From Psychroflexus curvus (GTDB taxonomy: Bacteria; Bacteroidota; Bacteroidia; Flavobacteriales; Flavobacteriaceae), in NCBI RefSeq assembly GCF_020164585.1, contig NZ_JAIQZF010000002.1, positions 424,026-488,025 on the forward strand: 64,000 nt of DNA, read 5' to 3'. Made by a program: the position numbers and the translations under genes. Numbering within the stretch: the first letter of the stretch is position 1; every line of letters starts with the position of its first letter. Positions 37,647 to 45,866 of this stretch are shown piece after piece. Under the pieces are notes generated by a model. The model ran no database searches. It had not been told where the DNA came from and saw only the letters and a program-made list of their open reading frames with translations.

Positions 37647-37669
37647 CTTTGCCAAGGAACGCAGGCAGG
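37647..37669. repeat. Short dispersed repeat, copy 1
   Basis: CTTTGCCAAGGAACGCAGGCAGG, split here as CTTTGCCAAG then GAACGCAGGCAGG. The last 13 bases are identical to 62058-62070 and the flank differs by one base and a one-base gap. With CCTGCCT (37642-37648) it also forms a hairpin with AGGCAGG (37663-37669). Confidence 0.55.
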
Positions 37670-37679
37670 CTCACCAATC

Positions 37680-38987
37680 TTATTCAGCTAGTGGTAAAAT
37701 CCAGTCGTTATGGGTGTAGTAATTCCATTCAATACTAGTCAAATCTAGTTTGGGGTCGACTAGATAGTCAGGTGTTCTGCCGTTAAGCCCCACTTTTATC
37801 CGCGCATAAATCTCCACCGGAATTTCTTTTGCCGCATATTCTTTTTTTAGCTTTTGGGTGAACTGCCAGATGCCATCCGGTTTTAAGAGTGTTCGTCGTT
37901 GTTTTAGGGTTAAATAGTCACTGAGGTTCACGTATTCTGTTTTGCCTGTATTCAAATTTTTCACTTGAAAACTTGCAGAACCGCCTTTAGACCTAAGCAT
38001 CATCCTCCAGCTCATTCTATGACCTTCTTCTGTCCAAAAGACATTACCTTCAATAAAATGATGCCTGACAGGCAGTAAGAGCTGTATACTAAACCAGATC
38101 AATAAAAATCCTTTGAAGTAGGGTGCTAGCCTGGGAACTTCAATCTCAGAATGACTATAGAAAGCTTTGAACTTTAAAAATTTTCGGTTGATGTATTCTT
38201 TAGGAAAGAAGAAAACCGTAAGCGCCAGTGACATGTATGGGAAAATCCCAATTTGAAATACAATGCTGTTGAACAAATGAAAAAACACGCTTATCCAAAA
38301 CATAACCACTCTGGTTCGTTTCCATAACAACAAGGGAACGACAAGCAAATCAAATAAAATTCCGACGTAAGTAATACTTACATGAACCCATTTTTCCTGA
38401 AGTAAATCACCGATGAGCCAATAGTGGGCTTTCCCGCTCATCAAAAGCTCGGCAAAAGTTCCATCCAGCCAGTCTGGATACAGTTTTGCCAGACTGGCGT
38501 AAGTATATACAATCCACATTTGTCCTATAATCAACAGCACAACCCAATTGGGCATGCTGATGGATTTCAGGCTTGGATTGCTTTTTGCATCAAGAGAAAA
38601 ATATCTGTGTGCGGGAACGATGCACATGAAAATAAGAAGGAGGATTAGTAAGTAATAATGGTTGTTATAGGAGGTTTTTTGCATCAAATAAACGCTGGTC
38701 CAAAGCAGGGTGTAAGCAATAACGCTGAATCTGTATTTGAAACCCAGCATCACGAAAATCCCGAACAAGCCCATCAGCCCAAAATAGACATACATACCAG
38801 CTCCGGGTAAGGGTTGCAGAAAATCAAAACCAATAAAATTGAAGGTGAACTGGGGTTCTATAAGCGTTCGCCTTACCCATCCCGTGGCAATAGCTCCCCA
38901 GGCTTCCAAAGCTATAAGCAAACCGAATAAAACCCTGAACACGATGAGTGGAGAGTTATCAACCTGCTTAAAGAGAAGCCTATTCAT
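37680..38987 (-). CDS. HTTM / vitamin K-dependent gamma-carboxylase-like membrane protein
   Basis: 435 aa with several TM helices in the first ~300 residues (VFRVLFGLLIALEAWG, YYLLILLLIFMCIVP, WVVLLIIGQMWIVYTYASLAK), followed by a soluble C-terminal domain (HRMSWRMMLRSKGG, VEIYARIKVGLNGR). This is the HTTM/VKGC arrangement. In animals VKGC converts glutamate to gamma-carboxyglutamate using reduced vitamin K; bacterial homologues are mostly uncharacterised. The start overlaps the ribF stop by eight bases, so it is co-expressed with ribF. Confidence 0.88.
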   Translation of the reverse strand: MNRLLFKQVDNSPLIVFRVLFGLLIALEAWGAIATGWVRRTLIEPQFTFNFIGFDFLQPLPGAGMYVYFGLMGLFGIFVMLGFKYRFSVIAYTLLWTSVYLMQKTSYNNHYYLLILLLIFMCIVPAHRYFSLDAKSNPSLKSISMPNWVVLLIIGQMWIVYTYASLAKLYPDWLDGTFAELLMSGKAHYWLIGDLLQEKWVHVSITYVGILFDLLVVPLLLWKRTRVVMFWISVFFHLFNSIVFQIGIFPYMSLALTVFFFPKEYINRKFLKFKAFYSHSEIEVPRLAPYFKGFLLIWFSIQLLLPVRHHFIEGNVFWTEEGHRMSWRMMLRSKGGSASFQVKNLNTGKTEYVNLSDYLTLKQRRTLLKPDGIWQFTQKLKKEYAAKEIPVEIYARIKVGLNGRTPDYLVDPKLDLTSIEWNYYTHNDWILPLAE

Positions 38988-39921
38988 TGGTATTCCCTGA
39001 TTTTATATAATTTCTGGCAAAAATTTCATCTGCTTTCATGGCTTTGATCAAAGCTTGCAAGCCATCAAATTTCACCTCACTTCGTATGCGTTTCAAAAGT
39101 TGAATATGAAGGTGTTTACCGTATAAATCCATGTCCAGATCAAAGAAATAGGTTTCTATGCTTCGTTCCTGTCCGCCTACTGTAGGGTTGGTTCCAATGT
39201 TCATCATACCGAAACGTTTATCACCGTCTATCATAGAAGCCACCACATAAACGCCTTCTTTTGGAATCAATTTATAGGATTCTTTAACCTTAAGGTTGGC
39301 TGTGGGATACCCCATGTTTCTTCCCAGTCCTTTTCCTTTGACGATGTCACCAGAAAGAAAAAAGGGACGTGTAAGATATTCATTTGCTTTTTCAAGGTCA
39401 CCTTCCTCAAGAGACCTTCTGATCTTGGTAGAACTCACCGCCACATCTTCGATATCCTGTTTTGAAATCTCGTCTACTTCAAAATCGAATTCTTTTCCGA
39501 AGGCTTTTAAATCTTCAATATCTGCAGTTCTGTTTCTTCCAAAATGGTGGTCGTAACCTATGACAATCTTTTTGGCGTTCAATCCCTTCACTAAAATATC
39601 TTCCACGTATTCTCTGGCGGTAAGCCTTGAAAATTCGAGGGTGAACGGATGAACGATGAGGTGTTCTAAGCCTGTTTCCTCCAGAATCAATTTTCGCTCA
39701 TCAATGGTATTGATTAACTTTAAATCTGAGCTTTGCTGCAACACCATTCTCGGGTGAGGGTAGAAAGTGAGCAGGGCTGTTTGGAGAGATTCTTTTTTGG
39801 CAGAATCCACAAGACGTTGAATGATTTTCCTGTGTCCAAGATGCACTCCATCAAAAGTACCGATGGTCACTACCGTGGGTATTGAAGAATCGAATTCTGA
39901 AACATTATTATAAATCTTCAC
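38980..39921 (-). CDS. ribF: Bifunctional riboflavin kinase / FAD synthetase
   Basis: 313 aa. The N-terminal FAD synthetase (nucleotidyltransferase) domain has TIGTFDGVHLGHRKII and TFYPHPRMVL and ends near SSTKIRRSLEEG. The C-terminal flavokinase domain starts GDIVKGKGLGRNMGYPTANL. It converts riboflavin to FMN and FAD. The gene lies six bases after pth and overlaps the HTTM gene, giving a pth-ribF-HTTM group. Confidence 0.97.
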   Translation of the reverse strand: MKIYNNVSEFDSSIPTVVTIGTFDGVHLGHRKIIQRLVDSAKKESLQTALLTFYPHPRMVLQQSSDLKLINTIDERKLILEETGLEHLIVHPFTLEFSRLTAREYVEDILVKGLNAKKIVIGYDHHFGRNRTADIEDLKAFGKEFDFEVDEISKQDIEDVAVSSTKIRRSLEEGDLEKANEYLTRPFFLSGDIVKGKGLGRNMGYPTANLKVKESYKLIPKEGVYVVASMIDGDKRFGMMNIGTNPTVGGQERSIETYFFDLDMDLYGKHLHIQLLKRIRSEVKFDGLQALIKAMKADEIFARNYIKSGNTNE

Positions 39922-39927
39922 GTGCGT

Positions 39928-40551
39928 CTATTTTCCGTTAAAGCTGTTCATCGTATTTTGAATGCCAGCGGTTCCAAATGAAAGTATTAATTCTGATGAG
40001 GTCTCCAGGCGTTCCTTTAGGGCTTCTTTTTCTTCTGAAGTCCATTCGCTAAGCACATAATCTATCTGACGGCCTTTTGAAAACTCATCGCTTATACCGA
40101 ATCTAAATCGGGGATAGGTTGTTGTTTGGAGCAGATCCTGGATATTTTTTAATCCGTTATGGCCACCATCACTTCCTTTGGCTTTGAGCCTTAGAGTTCC
40201 AAACGAGAGGTTGAGATCATCTGTGATCACCAGTAAATTTTGGATAGCTATATTTTCTTTATCTAACCAATAGCGGACCGCTTTGCCGCTTAAATTCATG
40301 AAGGTGCTCGGTTTGATAAGTATAAATTTTCGGCCTTTAAAATTAAACTCTGCTTTATCACCATAGCGATCTGCTTCAAAAATAATTTCTCTTTTCTCGG
40401 CTAAGGTATCCAGAACTTTGAATCCAATATTGTGTCTTGTATTTTCATATTTTGGTCCTGGGTTACCAAGTCCAACAATCAACAACTTCTTCATAGGGTC
40501 TTTGTCTTCTATTTTGTCTCTGGATAAAAGTTTGGCAAAAAAAGCTCTCAT
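39928..40551 (-). CDS. pth: Peptidyl-tRNA hydrolase
   Basis: 207 aa. It recycles peptidyl-tRNA released during translation. Core motifs are LLIVGLGNPGPKYENTRHN (with catalytic-site H), KPSTFMNLSG, ITDDLNLSFGTLRLK and GSDGGHNGLK. The first 19 residues (MRAFFAKLLSRDKIEDKDP) precede the usual Pth start at M20; similar N-terminal extensions are frequent in flavobacterial Pth, so I kept ATG 40551, but 40494 is possible. It lies downstream of rplY, separated by that gene's terminator. Confidence 0.96.
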   Translation of the reverse strand: MRAFFAKLLSRDKIEDKDPMKKLLIVGLGNPGPKYENTRHNIGFKVLDTLAEKREIIFEADRYGDKAEFNFKGRKFILIKPSTFMNLSGKAVRYWLDKENIAIQNLLVITDDLNLSFGTLRLKAKGSDGGHNGLKNIQDLLQTTTYPRFRFGISDEFSKGRQIDYVLSEWTSEEKEALKERLETSSELILSFGTAGIQNTMNSFNGK

Positions 40552-40564
40552 TCACATTTTTTGT

Positions 40565-40600
40565 AAAAATAAAAAAGCATCCTGAAAAACAGGATGCTTT
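40565..40600 (-). terminator. Terminator of rplY
   Basis: Read on the minus strand, AAAGCATCCTG and its complement (40574-40584 and 40590-40600) form an 11-bp perfect stem with a 5-nt loop, followed by a T-rich run into 40565. It ends the prs-rplY transcript before pth. Confidence 0.9.
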
Positions 40601-40622
40601 AAGTAAATTATAAATCGGTGAT

Positions 40623-41288
40623 TTATTCTTTGCTTTCTTCAGCATTTTCTTCACCTCCTTCAGTAGCTTCGCCTTCAGCTCCTTCTTCTCCTTCTACAGT
40701 TTCATCATCTTCATCTTCGTCTTCATCAACACCGATGAGTGCAACGTTTCTAGAAGTTCTTACCTGACAAATTACTGTGTTATCCGGGTGCATGATTTTA
40801 TAATCTTCACTAGTAACCGCTGTAACGTATAATTTCTGTCCAATTTTAAGTGGACTTACGTTAGCAACGATATAATCTGGAAGATTTTTTGCCATACCTT
40901 TCACAGTCATACGTCTTAAGTTAAACCTTAACACACCACCATTTTTCACACCTTTTGGAATACCTTCAGAGTGAACAGGAATTTCCATAGTAATTTCTTG
41001 TCCTTCGTGGAATTCATAGAAATCAATGTGCAGAATTTCATCTGTCACAGGGTGGAATTGAATGTCTTGAAGTACAGCATTGGTCTTGTTACCATTAAGG
41101 TCAACAATTACAGTGTGTACATCGGGAGTGTAAATCAACTTGTTGAAAGACACTTCTGGCGCAGCAAAATGCACGATATTATCCCCCCCGTAAATAACGC
41201 AAGGGACCTCTCCAGCATTACGTAAGGCTTTCGTAGCTTTTTTGCCTACGCTTTCTCTTTTAGATCCTTTGATCGTAATCGATTTCAT
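40623..41288 (-). CDS. rplY: Ribosomal protein L25, CTC form
   Basis: 221 aa. An N-terminal 5S-rRNA-binding L25 domain ([26 protein letters not shown]) is followed by the TL5/CTC beta domain ([20 protein letters not shown]). The tail after residue ~185 is almost wholly acidic ([18 protein letters not shown] and onward). It follows prs by 22 bases, a pairing common in Bacteroidota, and is followed by its own terminator. Confidence 0.97.
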   Translation of the reverse strand: MKSITIKGSKRESVGKKATKALRNAGEVPCVIYGGDNIVHFAAPEVSFNKLIYTPDVHTVIVDLNGNKTNAVLQDIQFHPVTDEILHIDFYEFHEGQEITMEIPVHSEGIPKGVKNGGVLRFNLRRMTVKGMAKNLPDYIVANVSPLKIGQKLYVTAVTSEDYKIMHPDNTVICQVRTSRNVALIGVDEDEDEDDETVEGEEGAEGEATEGGEENAEESKE

Positions 41289-41310
41289 AAAAAAATTAAA
41301 TTAAATTAAA

Positions 41311-42252
41311 CTACATTAAAAACTTACCACTGATGGATTTGTTATAATGGACGGCTTTCATCACATCTGCAAACAAATCGGCACAGCTAAGTACTTTTAT
41401 TTTTGGACTGTCTTTTTTCAACGGAATACTGTCCGTAACAATCAATTCTTCTAGTTTGGAGTCTTGAATCTTCTCATAAGCATTCCCCGATAAGACTGGG
41501 TGAGAACAAATAGCTCTTACGCTTTTTGCACCCCTTTCCATCATCAGATTAGCCGCGTGAGTCAAGGTTCCTGCCGTATCTACCATGTCATCTGCAAGGA
41601 CCACATTCTTCCCGGTCACATCTCCAATCAATTCCATATGAGAAATTTTATTGGCTTTGGCTCTTTGTTTATAACAGATAACGACATCGCTTTCTAAAAA
41701 TTTAGAATAGGCATAAGCTCTTTTAGAACCGCCCATATCTGGTGAAGCAATGGTGAGATCTTCCAGATTTAGATTTCTTAAATAAGGTAAAAATACGGTG
41801 GAAGCAAACAGATGATCCACAGGTTTTTCAAAAAAGCCCTGGATTTGATCTGCGTGAAGATCCATAGTAATAATTCTAGTCGCTCCAGCTGTTTCCAGCA
41901 TTTTAGCTACCATTTTGGCTGCAATAGGAACTCTTGGTTTGTCTTTTCTATCCTGTCTGGCCCAACCAAAATAGGGCAAAACTGCAGTGATATGTCTTGC
42001 TGAAGACCGCTTGGCGGCATCCAGCATCAAGAGCATTTCCATCAAATTGTCAGAATTTGGAAACGTAGAGCCAATGATAAAAACTCGCGAACCACGCACA
42101 CTCTCCTCGAAAGAAGGTTGAAATTCTCCATCGCTAAAATGCATCGTATTGACGTTGCCCAAGGGGATACCATAGGATTTTGCAATAGACTTGGCTAATG
42201 AAGTACTTTGGGAACAAGCAAAAATTTTTGCGACTTTTTCTACGTCTGCCAT
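41311..42252 (-). CDS. prs: Ribose-phosphate pyrophosphokinase
   Basis: 313 aa. It makes PRPP for nucleotide, histidine and NAD synthesis. Visible motifs are FSDGEFQPSFEESVRG, PYFGWARQDRKDKPR, TMDLHADQIQGFF and the PRPP-binding loop NVVLADDMVDTAGTL. First gene of the prs-rplY transcript. A minus-strand -7 box lies at 42293-42300. Confidence 0.98.
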   Translation of the reverse strand: MADVEKVAKIFACSQSTSLAKSIAKSYGIPLGNVNTMHFSDGEFQPSFEESVRGSRVFIIGSTFPNSDNLMEMLLMLDAAKRSSARHITAVLPYFGWARQDRKDKPRVPIAAKMVAKMLETAGATRIITMDLHADQIQGFFEKPVDHLFASTVFLPYLRNLNLEDLTIASPDMGGSKRAYAYSKFLESDVVICYKQRAKANKISHMELIGDVTGKNVVLADDMVDTAGTLTHAANLMMERGAKSVRAICSHPVLSGNAYEKIQDSKLEELIVTDSIPLKKDSPKIKVLSCADLFADVMKAVHYNKSISGKFLM

Positions 42253-42292
42253 AACTAATTGACCTTTTGAGGGATATTCGATTTATGGATTG

Positions 42293-42300
42293 CAAATTTA
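42293..42300 (-). promoter_or_regulatory. -7 promoter box upstream of prs
   Basis: Minus strand TAAATTTG followed by C, matching TAnnTTTG, 40 bases upstream of the prs ATG at 42252. No clear -33 TTG at the usual spacing. Confidence 0.45.
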
Positions 42301-42364
42301 GATAAATAATTGAAGTTGGATGTAAATAAGCTCACTATTTTCTGTAAGGAAACAAATAATTTTA

Positions 42365-42372
42365 TATTTTTG
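42365..42372 (+). promoter_or_regulatory. -7 promoter box upstream of tRNA-Leu
   Basis: TATTTTTG followed by C matches TAnnTTTG and lies 12 bases before the first base of the tRNA, which suits a short 5' leader. Confidence 0.45.
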
Positions 42373-42384
42373 CAGTTCCAAAAT

Positions 42385-42466
42385 GCCTAGGTGGCGGAAT
42401 TGGTAGACGCGCTGGATTCAAAACCCAGTATCTTACGATGTGCGGGTTCGATTCCCGCCCTAGGTA
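42385..42466 (+). tRNA. tRNA-Leu (anticodon CAA)
   Basis: 82 nt class II tRNA. Acceptor GCCTAGG pairs with CCTAGGT (G1-U72 wobble). The D-arm contains GGAATTGGTAGACGC, and the anticodon loop TTCAAAA gives CAA, reading UUG. A long variable arm (TATCTTACGATGT) and the T-arm GCGGG-TTCGATT-CCCGC follow, with discriminator A. The CCA end is not encoded. The last pair of the anticodon stem is an A-C mismatch (CTGGA with CCCAG). A terminator follows directly. Confidence 0.96.
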
Positions 42467-42467
42467 C

Positions 42468-42494
42468 AAAGCCTTCCTTCCGGAGGGCTTTTTT
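42468..42494 (+). terminator. Terminator of tRNA-Leu
   Basis: AAAGCCTTCC (42468-42477) pairs with GGAGGGCTTT (42482-42491) with one T-G wobble and a TTCC loop, running into T. Confidence 0.9.
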
Positions 42495-42538
42495 ATTTAT
42501 GATATTTTTTCAGTCAAAAAACAAGACAATATCTTTTC

Positions 42539-43314
42539 ACGCAAAGTTGGCAAAGACAAAAAACGCAAAGTGCGCAAAGTGTTTCCGGTTATTTTGGCGG
42601 TCTTTGCGATAAACTTAGCGAACTTGGCGTGCTATTTTTAATTTGTTTTTTTATGAAGGTGTTAGAACTCTGAAGATTTTTCTTCTCCCGCAATAGGTGA
42701 AGTCTTTCTACGCAAAGCGGGCAAAGCTAAAAACGCAAAGTGGGCAAAGGGCAAACAGACATCTTTTACGGTCTTTGCAAAAGCTTAGTGAACTTAGCGT
42801 GCTATTTTTAATTTGTTTTTTTATGAAGGTGTTAGAATCCTGAAGATTTTTGTTCTCTCGCAATAGGTGAAGTCTTTTCACGCAAAGCTGGCAAAGAGGA
42901 AAAACGCAAAGTGCGCAAAGCGTATGGGTTTATTTTTGCGGCCTTTGCGCAAAACTTAGCGAACTTGGCGTGATCTTTTGAATCTATCTTTTTTATTAAG
43001 GGGTTAGGATCCTGAAGCTTATTTTTCTCCCCATAATAGGTGTCCTTTTTTCACGCAAAGCGGGCAAAGAGGAAAAACGCAAAGTGCGCAAAGCGTATGG
43101 GTTTATTTTGGCGGCCTTTGCGATAAACTTAGCGAACTTGGCGTGCTATTTTTAATTTGTTTTTTTATGAAGGTGTTAGAACTCTGAAGATTTTTCTTCT
43201 CCCGCAATAGGTGAAGTCTTTCCACGCAAAGCGGGCAAAGCTAAAAACGCAAAGTGAGCAAAGCTTATGGGTTATTCTGGCGGTCTTTGCGAAAAGCTTA
43301 GCGAACTTAGCGTG
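42539..43314. repeat. Tandem array of 4.5 units of ~171 bp with internal inverted repeats
   Basis: Units start at 42539, 42710, 42880, 43053 and 43224 (periods 171, 170, 173, 171), and the last is cut at about 43314. Each has a head of repeated ACGCAAAG / GGCAAAG / ACGCAAAGTGCGCAAAG words, then the opposing arm CTTTGCG...CTTAGCGAACTTGGCGT, so each head can fold into a long hairpin. A linker of about 80 bp follows (GCTATTTTTAATTTG, ATGAAGGTGTTAGAA, CGCAATAGGTGAAGTC). No protein frame is conserved across units. It fills most of the ~1 kb between tRNA-Leu and the next gene. Confidence 0.95.
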
Positions 43315-43484
43315 GAATTGAAGATGTGAGTGGGGACACTTTTAGAAACACAACGTAAGACAAGGGCTTAGGAGCTTGAGGCTGTTTTCGGCATTATCAG
43401 CACTTTCAACCCTTCTAACTTTTATACATCCTATAACAGGCTTTCTAAATTTATAAGCCTAGATTAGTACATAAAACAGCAGAT

Positions 43485-44492
43485 ATGAAAGCTATAGGAT
43501 TTAAGGAAAATCTAGACATAGAAAACAAAAATGCACTTCAGGACATTGAGATACCAGAACCCGAAGCCAAGGGCAAAGATCTTTTGGTAGAAGTGAAGGC
43601 CATATCCGTTAATCCGGTCGACTACAAAATCAGAAAAAATAGAAAGCCAAGTGGCGAGCAGTGGGAAATTATAGGTTGGGATGCTGCAGGAATCGTAAAA
43701 GAAGTCGGAGAAGAAGTGACTCTCTTCGAGGTTGGAGACGAAGTCTGGTATGCCGGAGAGTTGAAAAGACAGGGGAGCAATGCCGAATTCCAGTTGGTGG
43801 ATGAAAGAATCGCAGGTAAAAAACCGGCTAGCCTGTCGTTCTCAGAGGCGTCAGCAATGCCATTAACATCCCTGACCGCCTGGGAAATGCTTTTTGATAG
43901 AGTGCAGGTGGATAAAGAAGATTCAAGTAAAAGTATTTTGATTGTCGGTGCTGCTGGTGGTGTGGGGTCCATCATGGTTCAGTTGGCCAAAAAGCTAACT
44001 AAATTGAAAGTTATCGGTACCGCCTCCAGAGACCTGACGAGAAACTGGCTGAAGGAGCTGGGAGCGGATGTGGTGATCGACCACAGCAATGCACTGAGCC
44101 AGGAGTTTGAAAAAGAAGGACTTCCCGAAGCCGATTACGTCATAGGCATCAATGCCACAGGACAGCATTTTGAGGATATTGTAAAAGTGATTAACCCACA
44201 AGGTAAGTTTGGGTTTATCGATGATCCCAAAGTGATTAATGCAACCTCTTTCAAGCCTAAGTCGGTTTCCATTCATTACGAACTGATGTTTACAAGGTCT
44301 CTATTTAAAACCCCGGATATGATTGAACAGCATCATATTCTGAATAAAGTATCTGAGCTCGTTGATGAGGGGACAATCAAAACAACCCGAGGGGAACATT
44401 TTGGAAGCATCAATGCAGAGAATTTAAGGAAAGCGCATCAATTGCTGGAATCTGGTAAAGCCAAGGGCAAAATTGTGCTGGAAGGGTTTTAA
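43485..44492 (+). CDS. Zinc-type alcohol dehydrogenase-like / quinone oxidoreductase family protein
   Basis: 335 aa. MDR-fold enzyme with N-terminal GroES-like domain (VEVKAISVNPVDYKIRKNR, GWDAAGIVKEVG) and Rossmann motif LIVGAAGGVGSIMVQLAKKL near residue 150. No structural zinc cysteines and no catalytic Cys/His pair are seen, so a NADPH:quinone or enone reductase type is more likely than a true alcohol dehydrogenase. Substrate unknown. It is followed by a second reductase of the same superfamily after 78 bases. Confidence 0.9.
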   Translation: MKAIGFKENLDIENKNALQDIEIPEPEAKGKDLLVEVKAISVNPVDYKIRKNRKPSGEQWEIIGWDAAGIVKEVGEEVTLFEVGDEVWYAGELKRQGSNAEFQLVDERIAGKKPASLSFSEASAMPLTSLTAWEMLFDRVQVDKEDSSKSILIVGAAGGVGSIMVQLAKKLTKLKVIGTASRDLTRNWLKELGADVVIDHSNALSQEFEKEGLPEADYVIGINATGQHFEDIVKVINPQGKFGFIDDPKVINATSFKPKSVSIHYELMFTRSLFKTPDMIEQHHILNKVSELVDEGTIKTTRGEHFGSINAENLRKAHQLLESGKAKGKIVLEGF

Positions 44493-44570
44493 TCACATGA
44501 TATTTTATCCAAATTTTCATCAGCTCAAAGTAAATTACTTTAAGTTTAATCAAATCAAATTTAAAAAATT

Positions 44571-45572
44571 ATGCCAACGACAAAAACCATCACCTTAAAA
44601 AAAAGACCCAAAGGGAAACCTGAACTCTCCGATTTTGACTTTATAACTTCTGAAGTTCCGGAACTCAAAGACGGCGAAGTTTTGCTCAAGACCACTTACG
44701 TATCGGTAGATCCTTATTTAAGAGGAAGAATGATAGATGCAGAATCCTACATAGAACCTTTTGAGCTTGATAAACCAGTTGTCTCTGGCTGTGTAGCCGA
44801 AGTTGTAGAGTCCAAATCTTCCAATTTGAGCTCAGGAGATTTTGTGACTGGACTGCTGGAGTGGAAGGAAAAGCAAGTTGCAAATGCCGACAACGTAAAA
44901 AAGGTTGACCCCAGCAAAGCACCGCTTTCAGCTTATCTTGGTGTTTTAGGAATGACAGGGCTTACAGCCTATTTTGGTCTTACCGATATTGGAAAACCCA
45001 AAGAAGGGGAAACGCTTCTTGTTTCTGGTGCTGCAGGTGCAGTGGGAACTGTGGTTGGACAAATCGGGAAGATACTTGGAATGCGTGTGGTTGGTATTGC
45101 AGGTACCGACAAGAAAATAGAGATGATTACCTCAGAATTCGGTTATGACGAGGGTATCAATTACAAAACTACAGAAAACATGACTCAAGCCATCGCCAAA
45201 GCCTGTCCGGAAGGGGTAGACGTCTATTATGATAATGTGGGAGGAGAAATTTCAGAAGCTGTGCTTTATAACATCAACAAATTTTCGAGAACCGTGGTTT
45301 GTGGTGCCATCTCAGTTTATAACAAAACAGAATTACCTAAAAGTACCAGTGTACAGCCATTTTTAATCAAAAAGAGTTCGTCTATGCAAGGCTTTGTCAT
45401 CTTCGATTATAAAGACAGACATCCTGAAGGAATTCAACAGTTAGCCGAATGGCTTAAAGAAGGGAAGCTTCATTATGAAGAAACCATTCAGGAAGGATTT
45501 GATAACATTCCCCAAGCCTTTTTAGACCTTTTTGAAGGTAAAAACAAAGGGAAAATGCTGGTTAAGGTTTAA
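44571..45572 (+). CDS. NADP-dependent enone/alkenal reductase (MDR, LTB4 12-hydroxydehydrogenase-like)
   Basis: 333 aa. Family marks: TTYVSVDPYLRGRM near residue 45, GVLGMTGLTAYFGL, LLVSGAAGAVGTVVGQIGKI (NADP site), YYDNVGGE, and GFVIFDY. This group reduces carbon-carbon double bonds of alkenals or enones. Together with the preceding MDR gene it probably serves detoxification of reactive carbonyls; this is inferred from family only. Confidence 0.93.
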   Translation: MPTTKTITLKKRPKGKPELSDFDFITSEVPELKDGEVLLKTTYVSVDPYLRGRMIDAESYIEPFELDKPVVSGCVAEVVESKSSNLSSGDFVTGLLEWKEKQVANADNVKKVDPSKAPLSAYLGVLGMTGLTAYFGLTDIGKPKEGETLLVSGAAGAVGTVVGQIGKILGMRVVGIAGTDKKIEMITSEFGYDEGINYKTTENMTQAIAKACPEGVDVYYDNVGGEISEAVLYNINKFSRTVVCGAISVYNKTELPKSTSVQPFLIKKSSSMQGFVIFDYKDRHPEGIQQLAEWLKEGKLHYEETIQEGFDNIPQAFLDLFEGKNKGKMLVKV

Positions 45573-45866
45573 GGAGCTGATGAGTTTGTGAGCCCTCAGT
45601 CTGTGAGTCTTTGAGTGAAATCTATGCCTAATACTAATTGTAACTCTAGATCTCGATACATTTTTCTTTTCTTAACAGACAAGAAAAACACTACCAATGA
45701 CGTTTTCGTGTAAGTTGCTGAAATTAAGACTATTCTGTTTAAGTTCGAGCGGAGTCGAGAACCATCTACATCTCGACTCCGCTCGATGCTAAAACATATA
45801 AAAAACGTCACTTTGCATTAAATAAAATCCTAAAATTTCCTGGGGCTCAACCTGACAAAATAAGAT
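45573..45866. other. Intergenic region with degenerate short repeats and a palindrome
   Basis: 294 bases between convergent genes. The left end has degenerate short tandem words (TTTGTGAG, TCTGTGAG, TCTTTGAG at 45585-45615). A perfect 16-bp inverted repeat is annotated separately. No ORF is credible. Confidence 0.5.
45745..45786. repeat. Inverted repeat with 16-bp perfect arms
   Basis: TCGAGCGGAGTCGAGA (45745-45760) and its exact complement (45771-45786) around a 10-nt loop. It is GC-rich against an AT-rich background. It has no T tract on either side and looks like a dispersed extragenic palindrome rather than a terminator. Confidence 0.8.

Noticed and set aside
42539..43314. CRISPR array
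   Set aside because: The repeating units are long (~171 bp), contiguous and similar throughout; there are no unique spacers, no short constant repeat and no cas genes.
42385..43314. Integrated element using tRNA-Leu as attachment site
   Set aside because: No integrase, no duplicated tRNA end within the window and no phage or conjugation genes.
43485..45572. Tandem duplication of one reductase gene
   Set aside because: The two MDR proteins differ in signature (GAAGGVGS versus GAAGAVGT regions, different N-terminal blocks), so they belong to different families.
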